From positions 5,306,001 to 5,370,000 of the forward strand of contig JAPWDM010000009.1 of the NCBI GenBank assembly GCA_035578155.1: a stretch of DNA of 64,000 bases, in the 5' to 3' direction. The translations under genes were made by a program, and so were the position numbers. The notes under the pieces were generated by a model. The model was given only the letters and a program-made list of their open reading frames with translations. It was not told the DNA's origin and searched no databases. Below, piece by piece: positions 24,800 through 36,986 of the stretch; within the stretch, counting starts at the first letter, position 1, and every line of letters begins with the position of its first letter. The DNA is from Brachynemurus nebulosus. Lineage: Eukaryota; Arthropoda; Insecta; Neuroptera; Myrmeleontidae.

Positions 24800-25332
24800 C
24801 TTCAAATTAGGGTTACGGATCTCTGGCCAAAAAAAATCGATTTTGTGGATCGATTCGAATCGTCAAACCAAAAATCGATGCAGGAGAAAATCGGCTTACA
24901 AAAGATCGATCTGACGAAAATCGATTCAATTTTTGTACTTGCAGAAAATAAAATATATATAAAAGTTTTAATGAAGTTTCTTAATGGGTCATCACAAATC
25001 AGTTTCAAAAAAATTTTAATTTCCTTTGAAGATGAAATGGTTTTCAGTTTGCACTAAAAGTGTCACATGAATCCAAATTTTTACTCAATTTTCTATAAAT
25101 GAGTCATAAGAGTGGTAAAATTATTTGATAACATAAATAGTTAAAATATATTTTACAATAATTTTGAAAAAAATATATTTTTACTAAAAATATTCGAATT
25201 TAAATTCGAAAATATCGATCTCCGATCCCGTAAAATTTTCCCGATCTCTGTATCGATTTGGTCTCCACAGAATCGATTCGAAAAATCGATTTTCGATAAA
25301 ATCGAATCGAGATCGGAAACCCTACTTCAAAT
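24800..25332. mobile_element. hAT-type MITE with exact 8-bp target duplication
   Basis: CTTCAAAT at 24800-24807 repeats at 25325-25332. Inside it lie inverted ends, TAGGGTTACGGATCTC on the left and GAGATCGGAAACCCTA on the right. The subterminal zones are dense in ATCGAT and ATCGATTCG, likely repeated binding sites. Eight-base target duplications with short TAGGG-type ends are the hallmark of the hAT superfamily. The element itself (24808-25324) is 517 bases with no transposase, so it is non-autonomous. The 68- and 90-codon frames across it are artefacts. Confidence 0.85.
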
Positions 25333-26252
25333 AAAAATATGAAAATACTCTTTTCTAAAATTCCACTGTATACTCCTTTAACTAATTAGCAAATTCTTAC
25401 AGATTTCTTTTTGGATAGACAGCCTACTATAGCCACAACACCAAGAAAAAAAACCAAAAAATATAATTTTCAAAAATTTATATCCGAAATAAAAATGAAA
25501 AATACCATTTTATTTTATCAAAAATTATTGGCATTTTTGTATGTTTCCGTTAACTCTTCACAGTATATAACGCCCGCCGTTCGTTCAGCACTGACGCCCC
25601 CCCCTCTATTTTCAGTCCCCCACCCTACTACAACTATTACAAAAATATACATTCTATATATTATATTATTACCATTGTTTATCCGTATTCTGTAATATAG
25701 AGAAATATTTTTAAAGAAATCTAAGAAGTAAAAATATGCATGATACTATATTATGAACGTTTGTACCACAGAGCAACAAAAATTCATATATCGTTGTAAG
25801 GAAAAAATTCAATTTTAGATATTGAAAACATTGGAATATATAACGCAAATCCCTAATGTATGGCATTACCACGGGGATATGAGTGAACGGGGTGGAGAGG
25901 GAACTGAATGGATATATTGTAAAAAGAAAATACATATATATATTTGAGTTTATTAGCGTAAATATTCAAAAAAACCCAACAATATTATAATTTATGGGCC
26001 AAGAAAATTGGATTGATTCATATATTATATATTTATTTGGCTTATATTTTTCAGTAGATGTTCTAGTAATAAATAGTTCTTTTCAATATCAGCGAAAAAA
26101 GTGAAAGAAATGTTTTAACCCAAAAAGTTGTAATAGATGAACTGAGTGAACAAAAGTTCGCCAAGAGGGAGTCAGGCTTGTACACATAAAGTTACACACG
26201 ACAGCAGTTAGGGCAGAGAGAGTCATTTCTAATAAATTTTGAGCTAAGACAT
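25333..26252. other. Gene-free stretch
   Basis: A C-rich patch lies near 25596-25625. A relatively GC-rich segment at 26100-26230 has a 71-codon minus frame that runs into the MITE at 26253 and matches no family I know. No gene is claimed. Confidence 0.45.
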
Positions 26253-26888
26253 TAACGGCCGGTTTTACATTCACATTTAAAGCCGACTTTAACACTAAAG
26301 CCAACTTTAAAACTGATTTTATTTTTGATACTGTTTTACAATCAAATTTAAAGCTCCGTTAGTGTAAAAGTCGACTTTAAACTAAAGTAAGAATTATCTC
26401 GACTTTTATTGCTTAACGTCGGCTTTAACATATTTGTTATTGCTGATTATTATCATTGAATTTTATTTATAAGCATAATTTTTCTATAAAATATTCGTAC
26501 CTTAAATGAATAAAATAAAAATTTTATTTGTTTGGTTATTTTCAATAATATATTTGGTTATTTTTACGTCTTGGTTTAATATCAAACATTCCTTTTGTGT
26601 TGAACTGGCTGAACGATTTCTGGGTTACCCGCGATTTCTTTTATGATTCATTGTATTTATGATAAATTTCTTTTAATCATGTTGATATTTTCGTTTCTAT
26701 TTTTTTTTTTAAAAGCAGATTGGCTACGATCATTCATAGTTCGTTTTATCCATGCAACACTTAAAAGTCCTTTAACAAAAGTAAGCAGACTATCATTGTA
26801 AAACAATGCTAAAAATAAAGTCGACTTTAAATTAAAAGTAGCTTTAGTTAAAGAACCTTTAAAATTATGAATGTAAAACCGGCCGTTA
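26253..26888. mobile_element. ACGGCCGG MITE, copy 1 (deleted form)
   Basis: The inverted ends TAACGGCCGGTTTTACATTC and its complement bound the element, with TA at each outer edge in the manner of Tc1/mariner-type elements. The interior has several AAGTCGACTTTAAA blocks, each nearly palindromic. It matches the copy at 51176-51871 almost throughout, but an interior segment of roughly 80 bases present there is missing here near 26670. No transposase is present. Confidence 0.9.
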
Positions 26889-27381
26889 GAGATTATTGAA
26901 CCAAATATTATATAAAAAGAAAATATTTTTAGAATCCTTAAATATTGGCTTTTCAAACGATACGTCACATCATATTAAAACCACCTTTGATCGAAATGCG
27001 CCCCTTTCACTCTTCTAATCCAAAATAATTTTGGTCAAACAGAATAGTCAAACACGGGAGTAACTTATTAGGCTCAAAAATAACGTTTTAATAAAAAAAA
27101 ACTGAAATGCTGTAATATCTTAACTGTCGTAACATTTTTTAAGGTAAATTTTTGGCTGAATAAAAAATATTTTTACTAGAAATTTAGTAAATTTTAAGCA
27201 AAAACATTCAATTCTTGTTAAATTTATAAATACGTATATTATTGTATACATTTACTAATACAGTATACCCCCAGAAAGTTGGTAACTTAAAAATTTAAAC
27301 ACCACATTGCACTTACAGACTGAGCTAGAATCTAAAAAAGTGGTTCCAAATGTAAATTGTAAAAGTTGCTTAAAATTTAAA
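26889..27381. other. Gene-free stretch
   Basis: AT-rich spacer. A 103-codon minus frame (26657-26968) straddles the MITE end and is not credible. Confidence 0.5.
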
Positions 27382-27597
27382 GTTAAGGTCAAGGCCGAAC
27401 CTAGTCGAAGTGGCGCCCGGGACAGCGTTGAAAAATAGCGCCCCTGTAGAAAAATAAATATTTCCTTTTTACCTCCCAAAAACTAAGTAACGAGCAAAAA
27501 AAAAATGAGAAATCTTAAATCACTTTTTAGCGGCCCCTAAACCTAGTACCGAGGCATGTGCCCCGGCTGCCCCCCTAGATTCGTCCCTGCTTAAGGC
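27382..27597. mobile_element. Short hAT-type MITE, 200 bp
   Basis: The left end CAAGGCCGAACCTAG and the complement of the right end, CAGGGACGAATCTAG, match with four differences. The eight flanking bases GTTAAGGT and CTTAAGGC agree at six positions, consistent with an aged hAT 8-bp duplication. The inside is GC-rich for this window (GGCGCCCGGGACAG, GGCGGCCCC-like). Confidence 0.65.
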
Positions 27598-28869
27598 AAA
27601 GTGCAAAATGATAGCTAACTATTTAACTATTTTTAAATATTTTTAGCAATATGGAAACAATTCTGCAATATTTTAAAACATTTTTATATTTTTTGACAAT
27701 ATAATTTATAAATCAAAACACTTGAATAATATTTACGATCAAATCAGAAAATGGAAATAAATTCAACTACATAGATTTTCTAACGGGAAATTTTTTTTTA
27801 TTATTAACACAATAAAAGTACGTGAAAATGTCATTTTCCAAAAAAAACATAAATACACATACACACGCGCAAAAACGAGTGACACAAACGATACAAACGC
27901 TTCCGGTATCGGGATTCAAAGACATTAAGAGCCTTCTCTATACAATATAGTAACGATAACCGTAGCAATAAAAACAGATAAAAACGTATATTTACCCCTC
28001 TGGCTCCCCTCGCTTCACTCGCCGTGTAGCTTCAACACAACATAGCTAGCAGATTGTTGTTAAGAAGAAAATGTTTGTCAATAAATAAAAATAATGTTTT
28101 TGAACAGCCCTCATTTTTCTATACGTGTGTATATACTTTGTCAAAAAGCGCAAAGAAAAGTGAAAAATTCGCCTGGCAAAAATTCGTCGAGTAAGAGTAT
28201 CATGCAACACAAATAATAATTGTCGTGAGTGTATTGCCGTGTATTGCTTTTATATTTTTTTGATTTATTTTTAAATTGTATTATTTTCTTTTTATTTTTC
28301 CGATTTTATCACGTTTTTATTGTTCCATTTTCTTGTGAAGTGAAACACATTTTAAAAGGGAATTTTTTCAAAGTTTTTATTGTTAAATCAGGTGTCTATT
28401 ATATTGAATGCAAAATCAATTTCGAATCAAAAAAAAAAAAAAAAACGAATTGACAATAGTGTTTATCGGAACTTTTGGTACACAATCGCTGTAACCTTAC
28501 TACTTTTGATTTATAAATCTTATGGATAAAATTACTGAAGTGGTAAATTGATCTTGGCTAACGGTAGATCCAAATTAATTTTTTGTTATCTTCAGTCTTG
28601 AAAAACATCTTTCTGTAGATACAATTGTAATAGTTTTAATAGATAAAGTTGATAAAATTTCCAGAATAGCAACAAAACTTGGATACAATTCAAATAAATT
28701 ACATATTTTTAAATAATTATTGCAGATTGCAAAACTCCAGGACAAATTTTGATTTCATAAAATAAATTAATGTGGTCTTTTAGAGGTCACATTTAATTTT
28801 TTTAATTTCATGAAATCAGTCAGCGGCTAAGAGCTTTCAGAAACACTGGACCTAAAACAGTATACCTGT
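27598..28869. other. Gene-free stretch
   Basis: The segment 27850-28230 has less repetitive, slightly GC-richer sequence that could be regulatory or untranslated, but nothing diagnostic was seen. The 74-codon frame ending in a K-rich poly-A run is not a gene. Confidence 0.45.
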
Positions 28870-29290
28870 TTTACCACTCTCGGATCGGATCTGTTGACAC
28901 TGCACGCTTCTCCCTTCAAATCTATAACCATTTAAAATAGATTAGCTCTCTATCAGTGAAAAAATTTTCAAAATCAGTTGAGTAGTTAATTTTTAACGCT
29001 TTTTGGGTCTCCAGGACCCTGGCGGATCTCACATAGTATGGCATACATGTATTGAAATAAAATTAAATTTTTAAAGGTGACAAATTTTTCGAAATCGGTT
29101 GGGTAGTTTTATTTTTGGCACTTTAGGACCCCCGGACTCTGGCGCACTTCATATAACATAGCTTATATCCATTTAAAATAGTTTATCTTTCTAGCAGAAA
29201 GTAAATTTTCAAAGTTGGTGATGACGCGTTCTTGTAAAGTTAGTTAATTTTTATTTTGAAAAATGAAACAAATATAAATATTGTCATTCG
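28870..29290. repeat. Family Z tandem array, second copy
   Basis: Three units of about 118 bases start near 28924, 29042 and 29161. Each has a CATTTAAAATAG-like start, a TTTTCAAAATCAGTTGAGTA-like middle and a GGACTCTGGCG-like end. They match the array at 11303-11720, including the shared exit sequence GATGACGCGTTCTTG and TTTTATTTTGAAAAATGAAA. Both were therefore copied as part of a larger mobile unit. Confidence 0.75.
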
Positions 29291-29864
29291 CTTTTTGAGA
29301 CTATGGGAATGGTCCCCATTATTGATGGGTCTAGAATAGTTTTTCCTAATTTTCACTCCAATAGAACTACCGGAAATCTTCAGCTCTTCCCTCAATTAAT
29401 TAATGAAAGTAATTAAACAGCGTAGATATTCTTTTTAATAATAACATAACCTAAAAAGAACGAATAAATACAAATCTCATGAAACAAAAACTCATTACAT
29501 TTTCCGAGAAAATGAAAACGAATGTTCTCAGCTAGTAATTTATTCATTAAATTATTCAACATCAATATAATATTATGAGTACTTACTCACTTACCGACTG
29601 AGAAACAGACGCAAAAAGAAAAAGGAAAAACAAAAAAAAAAAAATACTTTATGACTAATCTAAAAGTGAAAAGAAGATCTAGATATATCAAATACCGTAA
29701 AAAGGATTGAATCGGAACTTATTCATTAATTTGATTTAAAAATAATAGGCGAACATATAGATCTTTCTTAAACTATAATAGAATAATCATTCTTTCCTGT
29801 AGAAACAATAGTGACTAAGCTTGAAGTTGGATGGAAAATATTGAAAAATTAATTCAAATTGAAG

Positions 29865-30090
29865 ATTTCAGACTGTTATTTTTTCTTGGAATCGGAATCA
29901 TGACAGCAGGTTTCTAAAAATCAAAAATAATAATACTCATGAAAATCCATAGGTGTATCAGTACGATAACTCTTGAAGTAAACATTCTATTTTCATGAAA
30001 TTTGATGAAAAGGTTACAAACTCAAAAATTTTGCATGAATTCCTTATCCAGACACGTCCAATACCCAAAAACTGAATTTTTCGAGTTTCT
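29865..30090 (-). mobile_element. Family X fragment, strongly degraded
   Basis: In reverse orientation it keeps traces of the family X blocks: GACACGTCC near 30052, ACGATAACTCTTGAAG near 29961, and TTTCTAAAAATCAAAAATAATA near 29912. There is no (TA)n. It lies about 575 bases beyond the second family Z array, as family X also follows family Z at 11.7 kb. Confidence 0.5.
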
Positions 30091-31268
30091 TTTTACAGCG
30101 TGGCAAAGAAAAAAGTAATCTTTGTAACCGGAAGTTCGTCTTTTTTAACCCCGAATTGTCTATACGAACTGGTATAGACTTTTAAAATATCAGAGAATAC
30201 ATACTCCGAAAGAAAAGTACAAAAAAAAAAAAAAAAAAAAAAACAGTTTGAATTCATGTCGATTGGTTCCGATTTACGGTGAATAACTGTCGTCACACAT
30301 GAAGGTAAAAAAGCAATAATATGTAAGAGTAAAATGTAATTGAAAGCAACGCAAGGGGCATCTGCGTGGGTGGTGGGGCCGGAGGTGTGATAATGATGAC
30401 GAAATCAAAGCTGTTGGATAGACAGATCAAATCCATCTTGTGTGATAAATAAAACATAAACATATAAAAAAGATGAACATCAACTAATTCAATTTTTTCC
30501 ATCTCCCCGTCCATGATATACGTCATCACCTTTCCCCCACTCAAAATCTAATCAGATCACTCAAATAATGGTGTCACAGGGCGCTCTTTTCATTTTTCAA
30601 TGGTGAAAATCAATTTAATATCATTTTCGGGAAAATATAGATTTTTGAAAAAAAAAAATATTACCCATTGTGTCGTCATAAATTTCCTGAAATGGCCCCC
30701 CCGCCTCCCAAAAAAAAAGAATAGGAATTCCGAAACGAAAGCGAAAAGAGTTAATAATTTTTCGATGATAAAAAACTTTTTCGATGATAACCACCCCCCG
30801 CTGTGAATGCGTCACGCATATTATATAAAAAACAAAAATCAAATGGCCTGTAAAACAAAAGAATTGCCTCCCTCCGATTTTCGAGCCGATACTTTTCAAC
30901 TTCATTCGCCTCCATATAGGCGTATGTATGTATGCCTCACCTCGAATCTTCGGAACAAAAACCTAGATATTATTCATAATATTACATACATACACATAAA
31001 GTGAATGTGTATGTGTTCAAGACCACATTCGGTATGTATAGTGTTACTGTGTATAGTAAAGCAATAAAAATTTACTCGTTTCCAAATCAGTGGCTATAAA
31101 TTTTTATATCCTGTGGAGAATTATTATTGTCCTACATACGTAAAAAAAAAAAAAAACACTAGAGGACAGTCACGGTAATAGAAAATTGAACGAAGCTCTA
31201 GTAAAAAATCAAATAATATTAATCAAGAACGAATTGAACTGGCACAATCAGGATTCCCTAATAGTAGG
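30091..31268. other. Gene-free stretch
   Basis: A-runs are frequent (30222-30242). The 65-94-codon frames at 30600-31000 overlap on both strands and show no domain. No gene is supported. Confidence 0.5.
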
Positions 31269-31270
31269 TA

Positions 31271-32052
31271 CACGAAGAGAAAATTCATATAAAAATTACT
31301 ATGCTCAGCACTACAATTGACGTGTAAAAGGTGAACATATTCAATTTTGTACGGTAAAAATATAAAAATTATAATTAATCATAGAAAATTTAAGGGATAG
31401 AATATTGTTTCCGTAATATTAGCTCCGTAAAATTTGTAAAACAGCACAGTAAAAAGTGCCATTGCCGACAAAAAAATATTTTTTAATTGTTTTTCTGACA
31501 AAAATTACCATGCTGTATTATAATATTTGAAATGCTGTCTGCTAATAGTAGAAAGAAAAAAATAGAAAGAAGTTTGTGTGTGTTGTGAACGCTGTTGAAA
31601 TGTACCTTGGTACCTTGGTCGGACGGGTGGGACCAAGCACCTTGATTCATTAGAATATCTTAGAAGCAGCGAGCAGTATTCATTACACCGTTTAATTCAT
31701 CATTTTGTTACTTCACTATCTTTAGTATTAGAATATATTGTTGGCAATCATTTTTGTATGCATCATAAAGAATCGAAAGTCGGAAAAGATCGGGCATCTT
31801 CAAAATTTTTACAGGTACAGCCCCAGCAAGATAAGGTTGCGGGTCAGATGCGCAAATGAAAGAGTACGACAACAAGAATTAAACTATAACATATATGCAT
31901 AAGAGTGTGATAAAAGTTGTGTTAGGACATTAAATTTTACCATGCTAGCACATATTTTTTATTTTGGTCGTCGATCGCGCACGCATTATAAGAGAGCATG
32001 GTAATTTTTCTGAAATTTTATCTACAAAAATTATATGATTTTTCTCTCCGTA
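31271..32052. mobile_element. TIR element, CACGRAGAGAAAA type
   Basis: TA-CACGAAGAGAAAATTCATAT at 31269 and the complement of the right end, TATACGGAGAGAAAAATCAT, match with a few changes. ATTACCATGCT occurs in inverted orientation near both ends (31296, 31502 and 31937 against 31998). The element of about 780 bases has no protein. The end type is close to that of TA-targeting Tc1/mariner-like MITEs. Confidence 0.55.
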
Positions 32053-32759
32053 TATATTTAATTTTGATCCATATATTAAATGAGTTTGATTCTTTTTATT
32101 TCACAAACCATTAGACTTACGAAAATTCTAGTAACTTTCCAATAATCTATATGAAACCTAATATCTACCAGTCGTAATAATGTCAAGTTTTAAATTTTAG
32201 AAACTTAGAAAACCAAGAGGAAATAGTGCCAAAAATGCATTTTAAATCCAACGATACTCTTGCACCCTAAACATTACATCAAATTCAATTTTCCTTTAGG
32301 GCGCCAAACCTATTCGTTGATGAATATAAGAGTGACCTAATTGACTCCATTTTCCTTTTTAAGGTACGAAACCTTAAAAAAACAAAATTCTTTAATGTTT
32401 AAAAAAAAAAAAATTTAAAACATAAATTTACGATTCCTATTTTTTTTTTTTTTTTTTTGAAGAAATAGAAGACATTGAATTTGAAAATTGTCTGTTCTAC
32501 ATTACAAGGGCGTAACAACCGTGGGGTCGAAGGGGTTCGGACCGTAACGGTTGTGTGACGTAAGTACCTATATCAGGCGGTATATTTAAAGACATTTTAA
32601 TTAATTTTTTTTTTTTTTGGGGGGGGGGGAGGGGGGTATTATATTTTAAATTACAAATATAGATACTTGTATTGCTTCCAAGACTACTAAAGTAGCGGAA
32701 GCATTGTGATCACTTTTGAAAAATAAAAATTTTTTCCCTCCAAAATAAAATTTTTTACG
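32053..32759. other. Gene-free stretch with homopolymer runs
   Basis: Runs of T (32440-32458), A (32400-32412) and G (32619-32637) dominate. No gene is supported. Confidence 0.5.
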
Positions 32760-33120
32760 CACATTTTACGTTTTAGAGCTTCCTGCACAATTTTGGTTTG
32801 GTGTTTGTCCGTCCGTCTGTGTGTCGCCAGTTTGCACCAAGTGACATAACTTCTGAACTATTCGATTGTTTTAACGAAATTTTCAGAAATTATGCAGTTG
32901 GTTTGCTAGATGGTCCCCTATGAATTTAATCGAAATCGGAGTAACGGTACTACGCCGCTACCATGTCATTCCATTAATATACTAAATTGCACCAAGTGTC
33001 ATAACTTCGGAACTATTCTATTCTTTTTTATAAAATTGTCAGAAATTATGCGGTCTGGTTCCTAGATGGTCCCCTACAAATTTCATTGCATTCGGAGTAA
33101 TAGTATCCACGCGCTATTTT
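32760..33120. repeat. Tandem pair, ~140-bp unit
   Basis: GCACCAAGTGACATAACTTC near 32836 recurs as GCACCAAGTGTCATAACTTC near 32989. Each is followed by GAACTATTC, an AAATTATGCRGT block, then AGATGGTCCCCTA and CGGAGTAA. A decayed single relative lies at 59130-59250. No credible coding frame is present. Confidence 0.7.
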
Positions 33121-33940
33121 TGCTATTATTTTATAATTTAGCCTTTAAGTATTTTCAGTTAAAACAATTTTTTATGAACACTAAGGCGAAAATATAATTT
33201 CACGGTATATATATTTGGTAGAATACTGTTTTAAAGTCTTTTACGAGTACAACGAAGCTGTGTGCCACACCCTATTGGCAGCGTACTTTTTCTCTCTATT
33301 TCAAAATATTATTTTCTCCAGTCTTAATACCATACTGTATAGACTTATTGCCACGACTGTATATTAGTGTATATGTATATCAGTGATACAAAGTAACAAT
33401 AACGACATTAAAGCAACTCTATACGGGCCATATTTTTTATTAGAGGTATCTATGTAGATATAAATTTATATTCTCATATACAAGTATTCAAAACAGCCGG
33501 CTGCGCCGCTGTATACACTAACGCGTAATAGAGGTAGTTTAAAATATATAAAAACATTCGACATTCCATTGCAAAAATTTTTTTTTTTTTATATAAAATA
33601 TAAAAATTGATAAATATTGATATATGTTTTTGTGTATTACTGCGTTGCATGGTCCTGTTTTCCATCGCTTTTCCGTTTTTAATACAGTGAGTGATTAAAA
33701 CAATATATAAATATATTCAATTTAAATCTTCAGTTGTTTTTTCTGTTATTGTTTTTTTTTTTCTGGTAATAAAACAAAATAATAGCACAAAAAAGTATTT
33801 TAATTGTTTTTTTTTTTTTTTTTTTTAAATTCATGAATCAGGAGCGGCTATATATGAAATCATAAACTTAAGTTGGGAATCATATTCGGGGAGATTTTAA
33901 AATGATGATTTTCGATCACCTCAGCCAACATCCAAATCCG
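33121..33940. other. Gene-free stretch
   Basis: AT-rich with several T runs. A 63-codon minus frame has no domain. Confidence 0.5.
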
Positions 33941-34295
33941 ACACTACACAGAGGCGTAGTGTCGAGACACCCGGCGCCCGGTGCGTGACACTTTCTTTGC
34001 GCGCCCCTTAACTTCTAAAATTTCAAAAATTTCGGAAAAAATTTTTTCTCGTAGTATATTAAATTTTTCCCTAAAAGTTGCTTAACAACCTTTTTTTGCC
34101 AGTGATTTGTTAGTGATTTGTTAGTGTGTCTATATATTTGAAGTCATAACCTGGAAGTAATTTCGTAATTTTCCTACACTTTCACGTAACGAAGTTCTAA
34201 TGACAAACACAACAAAAAATTTTAAAGTAATAGCGTCCCTCCTATTAGCTTTTTTTACCCCTTGCACCCCGCGTCGCTACGCCACTGACACTACA
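33941..34295. mobile_element. hAT-type MITE with exact 8-bp target duplication
   Basis: ACACTACA at 33941-33948 recurs at 34288-34295. The element (33949-34287, 339 bases) begins CAGAGGCGTAG and ends CTACGCCACTG, inverted with one mismatch over 11 bases. Next to the ends are CGGCGCCCGG on the left and CACCCCGCGTCG on the right, GC-rich against an AT-rich middle. The target length and CAG...CTG ends fit hAT. There is no transposase. Confidence 0.85.
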
Positions 34296-35206
34296 TTTAG
34301 ACTACAGTAACTTTAGACTAACCAAAACGATTTTTTTTTTAAAATTCAGGAATTACTCTTCTAGATATGATCGGACAGAATAACAAATATTGAGTGTTCT
34401 GTACAATAAAATTTTGCTATTGTCAAAATGTCTGAGGGTGTAAAAAATAGTTTTTGTCAAAAAAATTTTTCCCTGAAACCAATTCTGAAACAGTTAATCC
34501 TAATAATTTTAGTGCAATCTTACAAGCTTCTTTTAAACACGACATATAATACTTTTTACCCCAATTTGTTTAAATTTATTTCCTAAAATTAACCCCCAGA
34601 ATCTAAATACAAATTTTTATAGTTCAAACCTAATCTAATTTGGGTCACCACAACTCTACCTTTGTGTTAATTTCAATTTTTTTTAGAGAAAAACGCCTAT
34701 GATAGAAGGACGAACATTTTCCCGATATTGATCAAAAATTTTGAAATTGAGTAGTTTATTTCAATTAACTTTTTTTCTGGGAAATTTTCTAATATTTTTT
34801 TAATGTTTGACCTGTGTTTTGACAAATTCATTTATAGTTAGAACCCAAAAAACTGTTTCACTAAACAATTCAATTTTAGATTATAGTTACTTTCATTTAA
34901 AAATTAGTTACCACTCAAACTTATAATAACTAAATTTTAATCATACACTTGTATGTTATATATACCTAGAATTATTTCTATATTAAATAATTAAAATTAG
35001 AAGATTTAGAAAGGATTCGACAACACTAGATTGAAACAATATAAGATATAAGTAATTTTGTTGTATAATACTTGATATACCGTGATAGATTTACTCATAA
35101 TCTGATTTGAAATAGAAAATAGCAAGGTTTTCAACATCTAATACAACCGAATTAGAAGTTCCATAATATGTAAAATTAGTTATTCCAAAAGCTTATATGA
35201 TATGCT
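34296..35206. other. Gene-free stretch
   Basis: AT-rich spacer in front of the nested element. No repeat partner was recognised. Confidence 0.5.
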
Positions 35207-35273
35207 TTAAGGGGAGATTCGCTAAAAAAAGAAAAAGGAAATCAATTTTTTTCTTCCCAGTTATGTTTCTTAA

Positions 35274-36366
35274 CCCCTTAACTACCGAATGTATTTTGTC
35301 GGTAGACTACTAGTGGTACTTACAAGTACCAGTAACTTTATTAACATATTTAAAATATATCTATTAGATTTTATACAAAAAACTTTTAAACACTTAAAAG
35401 TAGAATCATTTAACATATTATTTCTGAAATTTTTAATAGTATTGTATGTACTAGCTACACATAAATAAAATTCAAACTTGTTAGGGGCACAAGTGTAAAA
35501 AAGTTATTGTACTAACGTTTTTTTAATTGTTATTATTTGATAATTTGGCGATATTGTTGCCGTTTTTTGTGTTATTCTGTTAAAATATGGTTTGTTATTT
35601 TTAAGTATATCAAGAGTAACAAAATTGACAACTTAATTTTTAAAATTTTAACAAAAATACGAAGTGGACTGGTAAGTACCACTAAGTGTTTTATACACCA
35701 ATTTTTATTGCTTTTAACAATGTGAAACCGAAATTGTATTTTAGAGATAAACAACAATCACAAAGATGCGAAATTTGCCGTGCATTAGGTCTCTACTCAA
35801 TATCATTTTCTAAATGTGTAGCATATGAAGTATACTTCTGTTATAATAAAGAAAAAACCGTTTTCTACATTATCATGTAAAATAATTTTTTTTTCCTTTG
35901 AGTTCTACTGAATTAATTTATATAATATTCACTGATTTGAGCATTACTTTATGGTATTCCATATTTGTAAATAACAGAACAATTTTATTTGAAAATGAGT
36001 AATTAAGCTCAAAAAAATTATCACAATTAAGAAAATGAAGTGGTATTTTTTGCTAGGTAAAATGTTTGTTCTATTATTTAATTTTTAGAATTTAGATTAA
36101 TGAAAAATTAAATGTTAAACATTAATATAAATAAACTGAATTCGGAAAAACTATCGTGTTTATTTACTCTAGTGGTACTTTGGAGTCCAAAATTTTTTTT
36201 TCCCATAAATTAAGTTTTTTCTCGTATTTAACTTATGATATAGATAAAATGATGTATTTAAATCCCAATAATGTACGACTTCAAGGAAAATTTAAACAGT
36301 ACATATTTCTGGTATTTTTCGTGCAGAAAAAAACTGGACTTGTAAGTACCACTAGTAGCGAAAGGG
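35274..36366 (+). mobile_element. piggyBac-like element nested in family A
   Basis: The insertion is flanked by TTAA on both sides (35270-35273, 36367-36370). Copies 1 and 3 of family A have a single TTAA at this exact place (2080-2083, 53704-53707), which proves the borders. The ends CCCCTTAACTACCG and CCCTTTCGCTACTAG (right end, complement) are related, and both lead to TAGTGGTACTTACAAGT. TTAA duplication plus CCC ends is the piggyBac signature. Short inner copies of GTAAGTACCAC occur at 35671 and 36344. Most of the transposase is gone. A region at 35938-36090 resembles the hairpin arm at 15.7-15.9 kb. Confidence 0.9.
35686..35880 (+). pseudogene. Possible piggyBac transposase C-terminal remnant
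   Basis: The 64-codon frame contains Cys28-x2-Cys31 then Lys43-Cys44 and Cys52 before an aromatic tail. This recalls the cysteine-rich domain that ends piggyBac transposases, which recognises the transposon ends, but several expected cysteines and the final His are absent. It lies inside a TTAA-flanked element on the expected type of background. The catalytic DDD core is not present anywhere in the element. Similarity is motif-level only and could be chance. Confidence 0.35.
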
Positions 36367-36986
36367 TTAAGGTGTTAGAAATAGTCTCCCAAAATTGTAT
36401 TTTAAAATAATAAAAAATTTAAATAAAAAACTTTAAATGCCTTTTTCTCGGAAGTACGTTCTTCGACATGGTTCCTCGTGTATCTCAAAAAGTATTTGAG
36501 ATATCAACATAAATTAAAGTGCATATTATTCCTCGATGCCGTTATTTTGGTAGAAACTAGAATCTTTTGATTTCGTAACATATTTTTAAAATGGCGGGTG
36601 TTTATAGTCGAGAAAAAGCGGTGATTTTTGAACGTTTATTTTCAAAATGCGATTTCTGGATGGTTTTTTATTTTTTTTCTTAGATCCTAGTTAGTGCTAT
36701 AACTGTATATGTATATTTTCAGAAAATTCTTGATATTTTGATTTTGGTTCACTGTGGATTTCAGAACGCTAGGAACCATCAAGGTGGAAATATCTCGCAG
36801 TGTCGATTTCAAAGCCATTACTAAGCTCATTTTTGAAATAAAAAATTTTTTTTGTAGTCTTTAGACATGTAGAAACAATTTTGTGTATTTAGTTTTTTTT
36901 TTTTAGTAAAATATTTATTTGTTTTCAAAAAAATAATAATAAAAAAAGTCGATTTTTGAAGTTTTTTTTGGCGAATCTCCCCTTAA

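Larger units (their letters stand above)
35207..36986. mobile_element. Family A TTAA element, copy 2, interrupted
   Basis: The element starts GGGGAGATTCGCTAAAA at 35211 and ends GGCGAATCTCC at 36980, with TTAA outside both (35207-35210, 36983-36986). Interior blocks match copies 1 and 3, including GGTTCCTCGTGTATCTCAAA and ATGGCGGGTGTTTATAGTCG. A separate 1093-base element sits in it at 35274-36366. Without that insert the copy is about 0.68 kb, the size of copy 1. Confidence 0.9.

Noticed and set aside
26657..26968. 103-codon minus frame
   Set aside because: It spans the terminal repeat of the ACGGCCGG MITE.
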